Shown: in pieces, positions 17,231 to 25,254 of the stretch
Numbering within the stretch: the first letter of the stretch is position 1
Layout: each line of letters begins with the position of its first letter
Source of the DNA: an uncultured Prevotellaceae bacterium
Lineage (GTDB): Bacteria; Bacteroidota; Bacteroidia; Bacteroidales; Bacteroidaceae
Direction: 5' to 3'
Assembly (NCBI GenBank): GCA_900318815.1
Contig: ONMA01000018.1
Location: forward strand, 57,883-116,351
DNA length: 58,469 nt
Notes under the pieces: generated by a model
What the model saw: the letters and a program-made list of their open reading frames with translations, nothing else
Told to the model about the DNA's origin: nothing
Database searches by the model: none
Translations under genes and position numbers: made by a program

Positions 17231-17322
17231 TATTTGCACGGCACGAGTTTATTTCGTACCTTTGCATGCATTATGGTACTGAATTATATTTGGATAGCTT
17301 TTTTCATCATTGCGTTCATCAT
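17231..17322 (+). pseudogene. Duplicated promoter and first codons of the 20301 gene (copy A)
   Basis: This 92-nt block is nearly identical to 20259-20350: promoter TTTG (17233-17236) and TACCTTTG (17257-17264), then the ATG at 17273 and about 16 codons reading MVLNYIWIAFFIIAFI. After that the match ends and the frame runs into unrelated sequence. It is a stranded 5' fragment of the nucleoside-recognition gene, complete with promoter, and may still drive transcription. Confidence 0.8.
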
Positions 17323-17381
17323 CTTCCCTGTAGCAGGCTCGATGCAGGTGGTCTGCTATCGCTGGCAAGACAATCGCGTCT

Positions 17382-17460
17382 ACATTGGTCTCCCATGTCG
17401 CTTGACCGCAACTGCCACGCTGATGCTGCCCGATGGTTTCTTCCTCTTACGTATATACAT
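17382..17460 (-). pseudogene. N-terminal remnant of an IS1634-like transposase
   Basis: On the minus strand, a TACCTTTG promoter element (17472-17465) is followed by ATG at 17460 and codons for MYIRKRKKPSGSISV, which matches the start of IS1634-family transposases in Bacteroidetes. The frame stops after 26 codons. The rest of the element is missing from this site. Confidence 0.5.
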
Positions 17461-17611
17461 GGGGGCAAAGGTACAAAAAATAGTCCAATTCACCCAAATT
17501 CACCCATCAAATTTCTGCAACTTTCTGATTTTCAGCCTGTGCTATTTGATGGCGTGGAAGGGTGAGAAAGTCAGGAAGAGTGAAGAATCTGTTTGCCTTT
17601 CCAATTATGCT

Positions 17612-17656
17612 GATGGGCGACGTGTTTGACATGTCAACGCCCGATGCCAAGGTGCT
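17612..17656 (+). repeat. 45-nt copy of a helicase-gene segment
   Basis: Matches 16838-16882 inside the PIF1-like gene with two mismatches. It lies outside any intact frame, so it is a displaced duplicate. Together with the entries at 17231 and 17382 it fills the 552-nt gap 17199-17750, which otherwise has no gene that I can support. Confidence 0.85.
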
Positions 17657-17750
17657 TAAATGCTATTTCTACATAAATACCACTTCACCGCCCATAAAAC
17701 CGCGTAGCAGCTTGCGCAAGATTACCCCTTTTGCGCAGGAAGCACGATTT

Positions 17751-19403
17751 TCAAGACAAAACCCAACTATATCTCGTTGCTCTTGCGTTGCCATGAGAGC
17801 CAATAAGTGGGGTTTTGCAGAGTCCCTCAATCAGGTTGCGAACTTGCTTTTGAGTCAATACGCCTTCGAATGCTGCAACGAAGTCGCTCATGGAGGCATC
17901 GCCGTTACGTCGAATCACATGATAGACTGTCTGGATATGGTTGATGTCATATTGCCCGGCGACTGATTTTACATGCGGCTTATAAAGCAGATAGCGGGTG
18001 GAAAGGACATATCCGAAATACGCATCTTCTGCTATCAGACCCATTTCCAACAGTTTCGGGCAACTTTCCTTATAGACAGCCTCTGCATTGCCTTTCCAGA
18101 TATAGTGAAGTGTCAGCCAGTCGAATGTGTTCATCTGACTTTCGTGTTCGGGGGTATGGCGAATATCCTGTGCAAAGAGGTAGAAAGCATCGTCGGGGAT
18201 TTCACCGTAGAAGCGTAAGTCTACCTGATAATCGTCAGAAGAGGAGTAGTCAGGGAGTGGCTTACCTTCCTTGATGCAGTTGGTGAACATGATGTCAACG
18301 CCCTGTCCGCTTCGCTCTATCAAACCAGTCTTTTCTATTACTTCGGCCATCAATCGACTGCGTGGAGAACTATTGACGGTAAGGATATTGCCGATGTTCA
18401 CACCGTATGGGAATCCGCCAGGGTTAGAAATCTCCACCATATCGGGATAGAGATGGATGAAGGTGTCAGACCCCATCTGTAGGCTACGGTGAATCATAGC
18501 ATTGATAAGGGCTTCGCGAATAGTCTCTTTATTGAATGCCGGACAGTCGAGGATGCGCGGCAGGTCGTTGATGTGCAGTAGAGGATTGCAAGCTGGCTGG
18601 TCGATATACTCCCAGATTCTTTCGATTGCGAGAAACAGAGGAAGGCGATATTCTTGACGAGCACTGTAGCGTACTTGGCTTTGGCTGGTTCTGTATTCTA
18701 TCACGATATTGGCTTGTGGAAGATAGCGATTGATGGCTTCCGACTTTCCCAACAACAAAAGGGTTGCATATTTCAGATTGCCATCATCATCAATCAGCAA
18801 TAGATCCTTCAGCAATTGTGGCAGTGGGATGGTATTCGCATCAGCCCGTTTCTGCTTGTCGGCAATGAGTTTGCGCATTTTTTCTACGGCTTCTGCGTCA
18901 AGGTCTTCCATCGAAAGGCCTTTGCAGACACGGGAAGAGAAATCCGGGTCTTGCTCGGAAATGATGGAGAAGTATTCGGCATCGTCCATTTCACGCAAAC
19001 TTTCACCCACTCGCATCAAGGGGACTCCCTCGAAACGAAGCGCCTTACCAACAGGACGAGACGGCACATTGATGACGAGGACACGACGTTGTTTCTTATC
19101 ATATAGTTCTTCTGTACGGACACGAATATGGAGGCGCTTATAAATCTCGTCTTCAAGATTGCCAGTCTCATTCTCGGCAAAGTCACTGCCAGCAACCTCA
19201 TGGGGATAGGCATCAGCCATACCAAGAACCAGACGGCCACCTTTCTCATTAGCCAAGGCAACTACATATCCTAATACACAATGCCTACGGTCACGAGGAT
19301 CGGTCTTCTGGCCTCCGGCAAACGGGTAGTTATGCTCTGCCCTCTTGAACTCTACGTGGTCTTCACGCTCACGGAGTTTCTGCAATTCTTCTATTGTAGT
19401 CAT
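17751..19403 (-). CDS. AlbA_2/Schlafen-domain ATP-binding protein
   Basis: A 550-aa protein from the ATG at 19403; the longer frame would start at a TTG inside the promoter's TATCTTTG, so it is rejected. The N-terminal AlbA_2 domain shows EDHVEFKRAEHNYPF, then ALANEKGGRLVLGMAD, and the middle has an HATPase-like NPGGFPYGVNIG with REALINAMIHRS. Such proteins are often annotated as RecG-like or putative regulators; roles in phage defence and transcription have been suggested for some relatives. It is a single gene transcribed against its neighbours and flanked by duplicated scraps, consistent with insertion. Function is not certain. Confidence 0.8.
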   Translation of the reverse strand: MTTIEELQKLREREDHVEFKRAEHNYPFAGGQKTDPRDRRHCVLGYVVALANEKGGRLVLGMADAYPHEVAGSDFAENETGNLEDEIYKRLHIRVRTEELYDKKQRRVLVINVPSRPVGKALRFEGVPLMRVGESLREMDDAEYFSIISEQDPDFSSRVCKGLSMEDLDAEAVEKMRKLIADKQKRADANTIPLPQLLKDLLLIDDDGNLKYATLLLLGKSEAINRYLPQANIVIEYRTSQSQVRYSARQEYRLPLFLAIERIWEYIDQPACNPLLHINDLPRILDCPAFNKETIREALINAMIHRSLQMGSDTFIHLYPDMVEISNPGGFPYGVNIGNILTVNSSPRSRLMAEVIEKTGLIERSGQGVDIMFTNCIKEGKPLPDYSSSDDYQVDLRFYGEIPDDAFYLFAQDIRHTPEHESQMNTFDWLTLHYIWKGNAEAVYKESCPKLLEMGLIAEDAYFGYVLSTRYLLYKPHVKSVAGQYDINHIQTVYHVIRRNGDASMSDFVAAFEGVLTQKQVRNLIEGLCKTPLIGSHGNARATRYSWVLS

Positions 19404-19559
19404 CGTAATCTCTAATTTTTGATGCAAAGATACAACTATTTTTTGAATTGGGCGAGATTCTTAAAAACATTTCTTCAAAAAACGTATATTTTTAATTTAA
19501 CACGTTGATTATTAGAGGGCTAATTTCATGTATTAATTCCAAAGAAATAAGATATTAAC

Positions 19560-19683
19560 ATTGCAAATTGCGACCTTATATCCGAATCATGCGTGCTTTC
19601 ATGGCAATACCCGACATCGTGAATAACAATGTGCTAATTTTATTTGCACGGCACGAGTTTATTTCGTACCTTTGCAAGCATTT
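19560..19683 (+). pseudogene. Duplicate of the ORF6N 3' end and following promoter (copy B)
   Basis: Positions 19582-19674 closely match 20200-20292, covering the last codons of the ORF6N gene and the promoter TTTG (19643-19646) plus TACCTTTG (19667-19674). Just upstream, GCAAATTGCGACC recalls the internal ORF6N sequence near 20031 and 20092, so this looks like an ORF6N copy with an internal deletion. The remaining part of the gap 19404-19747 is AT-rich without a gene. Confidence 0.75.
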
Positions 19684-19747
19684 GCTCCAGCAGACAGAGT
19701 GACTGATGGGCGAAATAGATAATCTAATGAAAGAATAATAGCGATAT

Positions 19748-20386
19748 ATGGCAAAGAAAACAAAGAAGAAAGATGCAGAGTTGGCCGAAGAAAACGGCCA
19801 GTTAACTGTGTCTCAACTTGATGTCACAAATCGTGACGTCAAAAGTATTAATATCGAAAAGCTTATTCGCATTATCCGAGGACAAAAGGTGATGCTTGAC
19901 TCAGATTTGGCAATGCTATATGGTGTAGAGAACAAGCGTCTTAACGAACAAGTAAAACGCAATATAAATCGTTTTCCAGAAGACTTTATGTTTCAGCTGG
20001 AAACAAAGGAGTGGAATCTTTTGAGGTCGCAAATTGCGACCACAAAACATGTTGATAATGAGCCAATTAATAACTTGAAGTCGCAAATTGCGACTTCAAG
20101 TTGGGGCGGTTCTCGCAAGAGGCCGTTCGTTTTCACTCGTAACGGCATAGGCATGCTCAGTAGCGTACTGAGGTCGGAAACTGCTGTCGAGGTGAATATT
20201 CGAATCATGCGTGCTTTTACAGCAATACCTGACATCGTGAATAACAATGTGCTAATTTTATTTGCACGGCACGCATTTATTTCGTACCTTTGCATGCATT
20301 ATGGTACTGAATTATATTTGGATAGCTTTTTTCATCATTGCGTTCATCATCGCCCTGGTGCGGCTGGTGGTCATGGGCGACTTTGA
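19748..20386 (+). CDS. ORF6N-domain protein, C terminus altered
   Basis: The N-terminal ORF6N domain is clear (IRGQKVMLDSDLAMLYGVEN at about residues 39-58, then RFPEDFMFQL), followed by GGSRKRPFVFTRNGIGMLSS. ORF6N proteins are small DNA-binding or antirepressor-like proteins frequent in phages and mobile islands. After about residue 160 the reading frame continues through the promoter and first codons of the next gene, ending at 20386 inside it in another frame. The natural C terminus is therefore probably lost and replaced by read-through sequence. An internal direct repeat (SQIATT, SQIATS) is present around residues 95-117. Confidence 0.7.
   Translation: MAKKTKKKDAELAEENGQLTVSQLDVTNRDVKSINIEKLIRIIRGQKVMLDSDLAMLYGVENKRLNEQVKRNINRFPEDFMFQLETKEWNLLRSQIATTKHVDNEPINNLKSQIATSSWGGSRKRPFVFTRNGIGMLSSVLRSETAVEVNIRIMRAFTAIPDIVNNNVLILFARHAFISYLCMHYGTELYLDSFFHHCVHHRPGAAGGHGRL
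20261..20292 (+). promoter_or_regulatory. Promoter of the nucleoside-recognition gene (copy C)
   Basis: TTTG at 20261-20264 and TACCTTTG at 20285-20292, 20 nt apart, 8 nt upstream of the ATG at 20301. It lies within the ORF6N reading frame. The same promoter recurs at 17233 and 19643. Confidence 0.7.
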
Positions 20387-21533
20387 AGTCTTCCCCGCAA
20401 TGATGGACTCAACGTTCTCGTCGTCGAAGACCGCCTTCGAAATTTCGCTGGGCCTTACGGGCGTGCTCTCACTCTGGTTGGGCATCATGAAGATAGGCGA
20501 ACGGGGTGGGGTGGTCAACCTGCTGGCACGCATGCTCAGCCCTGTCTTTGTGCGCCTGTTTCCCGACATTCCCAAGGGCCACCCTGTCACGGGCAGCATC
20601 TTTATGAACATTGCGGCCAACATGCTGGGCTTAGACAATGCTGCTACGCCGCTCGGACTGAAAGCTATGGAACAGATGCAGGAGCTGAACCCGAAGAAGG
20701 ACACGGCCTCGAACCCCATGATTATGTTTCTTGTGCTGAACACCAGCGGACTGACGCTTATACCCATCAGCATCATGGTCTATCGGGCACAGATGGGTGC
20801 CCAGCAACCCACCGACATCTTCGTTCCCATCCTCCTTGCCACCTTCTTCTCCACCCTGGCCGGTATCATCATCACCTCGTTCTATCAGCGCATCAGCCTC
20901 CTCAACCGCACGTTGCTGCTCACGTTGGGCGGAGCCTGCTTAGCGGTGGCTGCTATCATCTGGGGCTTTGCCCAGCTCGACTCCGTGATGATGAACCTGG
21001 TGAGTACGTCGGTGGCCAACATCCTGCTGATGACGATTATCATCGGTTTCATCGTGACCGGCATGGCCAAGAAGGTCAATGTCTACGATGCCTTTGTCGA
21101 AGGAGCTAAGGAAGGCTTCACCACTGCCGTGCGCATCATCCCCTATTTAGTGGCCATCCTCGTGGCCATCGGCGTGTTCCGTGCATCGGGTGCTATGGAC
21201 ATGCTTATCAATGGCATACAATGGTCGGTGGAGGCCACGGGCTTCAACTCCGACTTCGTGGCCGCACTGCCCACGGCATTGATGAAGCCGCTCAGCGGTA
21301 GCGGTGCGCGGGGCATGATGGTCGATGCCATGACTACCTACGGGGCCGACTCCTTTGTGGGCCGCCTGTCGTGCGTTTTCCAAGGCTCGACCGACACCAC
21401 GTTCTACATCCTGGCCGTCTATTTCGGTTCGGTAGGCATTCGCAAGACCCGCCATGCCGTGGCCTGCGGCCTGTTGGCCGACCTGGCAGGCATCATTTCG
21501 GCAATAGCTATTTGTTACATGTTTTTCGGATAA
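20301..21533 (+). CDS. Nucleoside-recognition (fused SpmA/SpmB) membrane protein
   Basis: A 410-aa integral membrane protein beginning MVLNYIWIAFFIIAF. The first half matches SpmA (FEISLGLTGVLSLWLGIMKI, then NIAANMLGLDNAATPLG) and the second half SpmB (ALMKPLSGSGARGMMVDAM, then QGSTDTTFYILAVYFG). Both carry the nucleoside-recognition/gate domain. In Bacteroidetes the two are commonly fused; the transported compound is unknown and no sporulation is implied. I chose 20301 because the upstream in-frame ATG lies inside the promoter. The flippase gene follows by 3 nt. Confidence 0.88.
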   Translation: MVLNYIWIAFFIIAFIIALVRLVVMGDFEVFPAMMDSTFSSSKTAFEISLGLTGVLSLWLGIMKIGERGGVVNLLARMLSPVFVRLFPDIPKGHPVTGSIFMNIAANMLGLDNAATPLGLKAMEQMQELNPKKDTASNPMIMFLVLNTSGLTLIPISIMVYRAQMGAQQPTDIFVPILLATFFSTLAGIIITSFYQRISLLNRTLLLTLGGACLAVAAIIWGFAQLDSVMMNLVSTSVANILLMTIIIGFIVTGMAKKVNVYDAFVEGAKEGFTTAVRIIPYLVAILVAIGVFRASGAMDMLINGIQWSVEATGFNSDFVAALPTALMKPLSGSGARGMMVDAMTTYGADSFVGRLSCVFQGSTDTTFYILAVYFGSVGIRKTRHAVACGLLADLAGIISAIAICYMFFG

Positions 21534-21536
21534 GTT

Positions 21537-22982
21537 ATGGCAAACCTCAAGTCATTGGCCAAGGACACGGCCGTTTATGGCCTCTCAAGTATCGTGGGCA
21601 GGTTTCTCAACTACCTGCTCGTTCCCATTTACACCGCGAAGATGACGGCTGCCTCGGGCGGCTACGGCATCATCACCCATATCTATGCCATCACGGCCCT
21701 GCTGATGGTGCTGCTCACCTTCGGCATGGAGACCACCTTCTTCCGCTTCGCCAATAAGGATGACGAGGATCCGCACCGCGTCTTTTCCACGGCACTCATC
21801 GGCGTGGGGTCGCTGTCGCTGCTCTTCGTGGTGGTGGTGCTGGCCTGCTTGACACCGCTGAGCAACGTGCTCGGCTATGCCGACACGCCGCAGTATGTGT
21901 GGGTCATGGCACTCATCGTGGCTACTGATGCCTTCCGGGCCATTCCCTTTGCCTACTTGCGCCAGCAGAAGAAGGCACTCAAGTTTGCTTCGCTGCAACT
22001 GCTCAACATTGCCGTGAACATTGCGCTCAACTGCCTCTACTATCTTGTGCTTGGCGGCCACGACCCCGGCTATGCCTTCTACATCAACCTGGTCTGCTCG
22101 GTGTTCATCACCCTTTGCGTCTATCGCGAGATTGGCGAGATACGCCACGGCTTCGATGCCGGCTTGATGCGCCGTATGCTCCGCTATTCGTGGCCCATCG
22201 TGGTGCTGGGCGTGGCAGGCATCCTGAACCAGGTGGCCGACAAAATTCTCTTCCCTTATATATATAAAGGTGAAGATGCGCTGATGCAGCTCGGCATTTA
22301 CGGTGCCTGCGCCAAGATAGCCATGATCATGGCCGTGATTACGCAGGCATTCCGCTATGCCTACGAGCCTTTCGTCTTCGGCAAGACCAAGGACAAGGAT
22401 AACGACGAGACGCAGGCTTCGGCCACGAAGTATTTCCTCATCTTCACGCTGCTGGCCTTCCTCTGCGTAGTGGGCTGGATCGACGTGCTGAAGTTTATCG
22501 TTAGCAATCCCGACTATTGGGTGGGCCTGCGTGTGGTGCCCATTGTCATGGCCGCTGAAATCATGATGGGCATCTACTTCAACCTCTCGTTCTGGTACAA
22601 GTTGGAGGACAAGACCATCTGGGGAGCCGTATTCTCTGGCATTGGCTGCGCCGTCCTCATTGCCGGTAACGTCATGTTTGTGCCCCAGTATGGCTACATG
22701 GCCTGTGCATGGGCCGGCTTTGCAGGCTATGGAGTGGCCATGACGCTGAGCTATGTTGTCGGGCAGAAGTACCATCCCATCCGCTATCCTATAGGCGATA
22801 TGCTTCTTTACGTCGTGAGTGCGCTCGTGGCCTTTGGCCTCATGCGCTGGAGTACTGCCCAGCTGCCCTTCTGGCCCTCAATCCTCCTTAACACGACGCT
22901 CATCCTGGCCTTCGTCGCCATCATTGTGAAGAAGGACTTCCCGCTCCGCAATCTTCCCGTTATCGGTAAACATTTTAAATAA
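21537..22982 (+). CDS. Oligosaccharide flippase (polysaccharide biosynthesis protein, MOP superfamily)
   Basis: A 481-aa protein with about 12-14 hydrophobic segments. It begins SLAKDTAVYGLSSIVGRFLN, the usual start of RfbX/Wzx-like flippases in Bacteroidetes, and has AYLRQQKKALKFA and VVPIVMAAEIMMGIYFNLSF. The family moves lipid-linked sugars across the inner membrane; the substrate cannot be told from sequence. It is 3 nt after the SpmAB gene and 9 nt before the S46 peptidase gene, so the three likely form one operon. Confidence 0.87.
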   Translation: MANLKSLAKDTAVYGLSSIVGRFLNYLLVPIYTAKMTAASGGYGIITHIYAITALLMVLLTFGMETTFFRFANKDDEDPHRVFSTALIGVGSLSLLFVVVVLACLTPLSNVLGYADTPQYVWVMALIVATDAFRAIPFAYLRQQKKALKFASLQLLNIAVNIALNCLYYLVLGGHDPGYAFYINLVCSVFITLCVYREIGEIRHGFDAGLMRRMLRYSWPIVVLGVAGILNQVADKILFPYIYKGEDALMQLGIYGACAKIAMIMAVITQAFRYAYEPFVFGKTKDKDNDETQASATKYFLIFTLLAFLCVVGWIDVLKFIVSNPDYWVGLRVVPIVMAAEIMMGIYFNLSFWYKLEDKTIWGAVFSGIGCAVLIAGNVMFVPQYGYMACAWAGFAGYGVAMTLSYVVGQKYHPIRYPIGDMLLYVVSALVAFGLMRWSTAQLPFWPSILLNTTLILAFVAIIVKKDFPLRNLPVIGKHFK

Positions 22983-22991
22983 CAATATGCA

Positions 22992-25094
22992 ATGAAAAAA
23001 CTGATTTTATCACTGACATGCCTTGCTTCTCTTACTGCCCAGGCCGATGAAGGCATGTGGACGCTCTACAACCTGCCGAACGCGGTGTACGAGGTGATGA
23101 AGCAAGAGGGCTACCAGCTGCCCTACGAAAAGCTGTACCAGGCCGACGATGCCATTATGAAGAGCGTCGTCAACTTCTCGGGCTATTGCTCGGGCGTGGT
23201 CGTAAGCCCCGACGGACTGGTGTTCACCAACCACCACTGCGGCTTCGAGGCCATCCGCTCGCACAGCACCGTGGAGCATGACTACATGCTGAACGGCTTC
23301 TATGCCAAGACCTTTGAGGAGGAACTGCCCAACAAGGACATGTTTGTCTCGTTCATGGTGGAGCAGAAGGACGTGACCAGCCAGATCCTGACACCTGCCT
23401 TTGAGAAGATGTCCGAGGCCAGCCGCTCCATTTTCCTCGATTCCATCGAGAACGCTATGTCGCGTCAGGCCAAGGAACAGGACTCCACCCTGCGCGTGGA
23501 ACTCCTGCCTTTCTATGAGGGCAACCGCTACTATGCCACCACCTATCGCGACTTCCGCGACCTGCGCTTGGTGTTCACCGTGCCCAAGTCGATAGGCAAG
23601 TTCGGCGGCGAGACCGACAACTGGATGTGGCCCCGCCAGACGTGCGACTTCTCCGTGTTCCGCATCTACGCCAATCCCGAGACCAACGGCCCTGCCGACT
23701 ACTCCAAGGACAATGTGCCCTATCATCCGCAGCACTGGGCACGCATCTCGAAGGACGGCTACAAGGATGGGTCTTTCTCCATGACGATGGGCTATCCTGG
23801 CAGTACGTCGCGCTACCTCTCGGGTGCCGGTATCAGCGAGCGTTACATGCAGAATGACTTCCGCCAGCAGATTCGCGGCGTGAAGCAGCAGGTGATGAAA
23901 CGCCACATGGATGCCTCCGAGGCCGTGCGCATCAAGTATGATTCTAAGTACGCTTCATCGTCCAACTACTGGAAAAACTCCATTGGAATGAACAAATGTA
24001 TCGATTCCATCGGTCTCATTGCCCAGAAGCTGCGCTTCGAGGAGCAGCTGCGCCAGTGGCAGGATTCCACGGGATATTTCGTGGGTAAGCTCGACTTTGC
24101 CAAGCTCGACGAATACTACAAGACGGGACGCATGCCGCTGATGAACCGCATGATTAAGTTTACCGAGACCTTCCGTCGCACTGACGAACTGTCTGCCCGC
24201 GCCATGTATATTCATAACGGCGCGCAGCCCAAGGGCAGTGGCAAACGCATGCACTATGTGTTCAAGGACAACAGCGAGACCTGGGACTATGATACTGAGC
24301 GCGAGGTGCTGGGCACGCTGCTGCAGAACTACCGCGAGCATATTACCGACGGGCTCGACTTCGACGGCTCGCCTGACACGCTGCTCCCCGACTTCTACAC
24401 CGAGATTGTCGACAAGGAGTTTGGCGGTGACTGCCAGGCTTTTGCCGATGCTATGTACAAGCATTCCGTCCTAATGAAGAAGGGCAAGCGCATCTACATG
24501 AACAAGAAGTCGTTCTATAAAGACTTGGGCGTGCGCTTTGGCCTGAGCCTGACCACCTATCAGGCCGATCTTCGCTCGCAGATAAGAAAAATGTCCGATT
24601 CCATCGAAATTCAGGAACGTTACCTCTGTGCTGCCAAACTGCGCATGGAGGAGGGAATGCCCCACTACAGCGATGCCAACTTCACGATGCGCCTGAGCTA
24701 CGGACAGGTGAAGGAGTACAAGTTGGGCGGCAAGTCGTCGGGCTACTTCACCGCTGCTCCCAGCATGGTGGAGAAGATGCGTCAGGGCGACAAGATTGAA
24801 GATTATAAGGTGGAACCCGAGATGCTCACGCTGTTGGGTAGTGCCGGTAACATGCCTCTTTGCTTCCTTACCACCAACGACATCACTGGCGGCAACAGCG
24901 GTTCGCCCATGTTCGACGGCCAGAACCGCCTTATCGGACTCGCCTTCGACGGCAACTGGGATTCTCTTTCCAGCGACATCTTCTTCGACTCGCAGTTGGC
25001 TCGTTGCATTGGCGTTGACATCCGCTACATGCTCTTCATGATGGATCGCTGGGGACACGCCGACCGACTGCTTCATGAATTGAATGTTAAATGA
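22992..25094 (+). CDS. S46-family dipeptidyl-peptidase, DPP7 type
   Basis: A 700-aa periplasmic serine exopeptidase. A signal peptide (MKKLILSLTCLASLTAQA) precedes the mature DEGMWTLYNLP. The catalytic histidine lies in TNHHCG (residues 79-84) and the serine in TGGNSGSP. The residue 18 positions after the serine, which sets P1 choice in this family, is Gly in AFDGNW, as in DPP7 (hydrophobic P1), whereas DPP11 has Arg there. S46 enzymes release dipeptides from peptides taken up by asaccharolytic or mixed feeders. Length is normal for the family. It is third in the operon starting at 20301. Confidence 0.92.
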   Translation: MKKLILSLTCLASLTAQADEGMWTLYNLPNAVYEVMKQEGYQLPYEKLYQADDAIMKSVVNFSGYCSGVVVSPDGLVFTNHHCGFEAIRSHSTVEHDYMLNGFYAKTFEEELPNKDMFVSFMVEQKDVTSQILTPAFEKMSEASRSIFLDSIENAMSRQAKEQDSTLRVELLPFYEGNRYYATTYRDFRDLRLVFTVPKSIGKFGGETDNWMWPRQTCDFSVFRIYANPETNGPADYSKDNVPYHPQHWARISKDGYKDGSFSMTMGYPGSTSRYLSGAGISERYMQNDFRQQIRGVKQQVMKRHMDASEAVRIKYDSKYASSSNYWKNSIGMNKCIDSIGLIAQKLRFEEQLRQWQDSTGYFVGKLDFAKLDEYYKTGRMPLMNRMIKFTETFRRTDELSARAMYIHNGAQPKGSGKRMHYVFKDNSETWDYDTEREVLGTLLQNYREHITDGLDFDGSPDTLLPDFYTEIVDKEFGGDCQAFADAMYKHSVLMKKGKRIYMNKKSFYKDLGVRFGLSLTTYQADLRSQIRKMSDSIEIQERYLCAAKLRMEEGMPHYSDANFTMRLSYGQVKEYKLGGKSSGYFTAAPSMVEKMRQGDKIEDYKVEPEMLTLLGSAGNMPLCFLTTNDITGGNSGSPMFDGQNRLIGLAFDGNWDSLSSDIFFDSQLARCIGVDIRYMLFMMDRWGHADRLLHELNVK

Positions 25095-25102
25095 TGATGT
25101 AG

Positions 25103-25242
25103 TCCGCTACGCGGGCTATTGAAAAAACAAAATAAAACCGATAAAACAAAAGAAAACCCTTTTGGAAACCGTAAAAACGGAGTTTTTGTTTTTTGTTGTT
25201 TTAGCGGTTTTATTTTGTTTTTCATCAGACGCGAAGCGTAAA
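25103..25242. repeat. A/T-rich imperfect palindrome
   Basis: Left arm 25121-25140 (GAAAAAACAAAATAAAACCG) pairs with 25205-25223, with further complementarity between a CGCTACGCG-type flank and a CGCGAAGCG-type flank. It sits between two plus-strand genes. It resembles the inner part of the palindrome at 35493-35702, so both probably belong to one intergenic family. Confidence 0.7.
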
Positions 25243-25254
25243 TCTCAACGATAG

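Noticed and set aside
19729-19750. Shared ATAGCGATATATG before the ORF6N gene and before ptuA
   Set aside because: Only 13 nt, A/T-rich, and no similarity around it; probably chance.
21585-22775. 396-aa minus-strand frame opposite the flippase gene
   Set aside because: His-rich antisense shadow of a well-conserved plus-strand gene in GC-rich codons.
22992-25094. DPP11 assignment for the S46 peptidase
   Set aside because: The residue equivalent to Arg673 of DPP11 is Gly here, as in DPP7.
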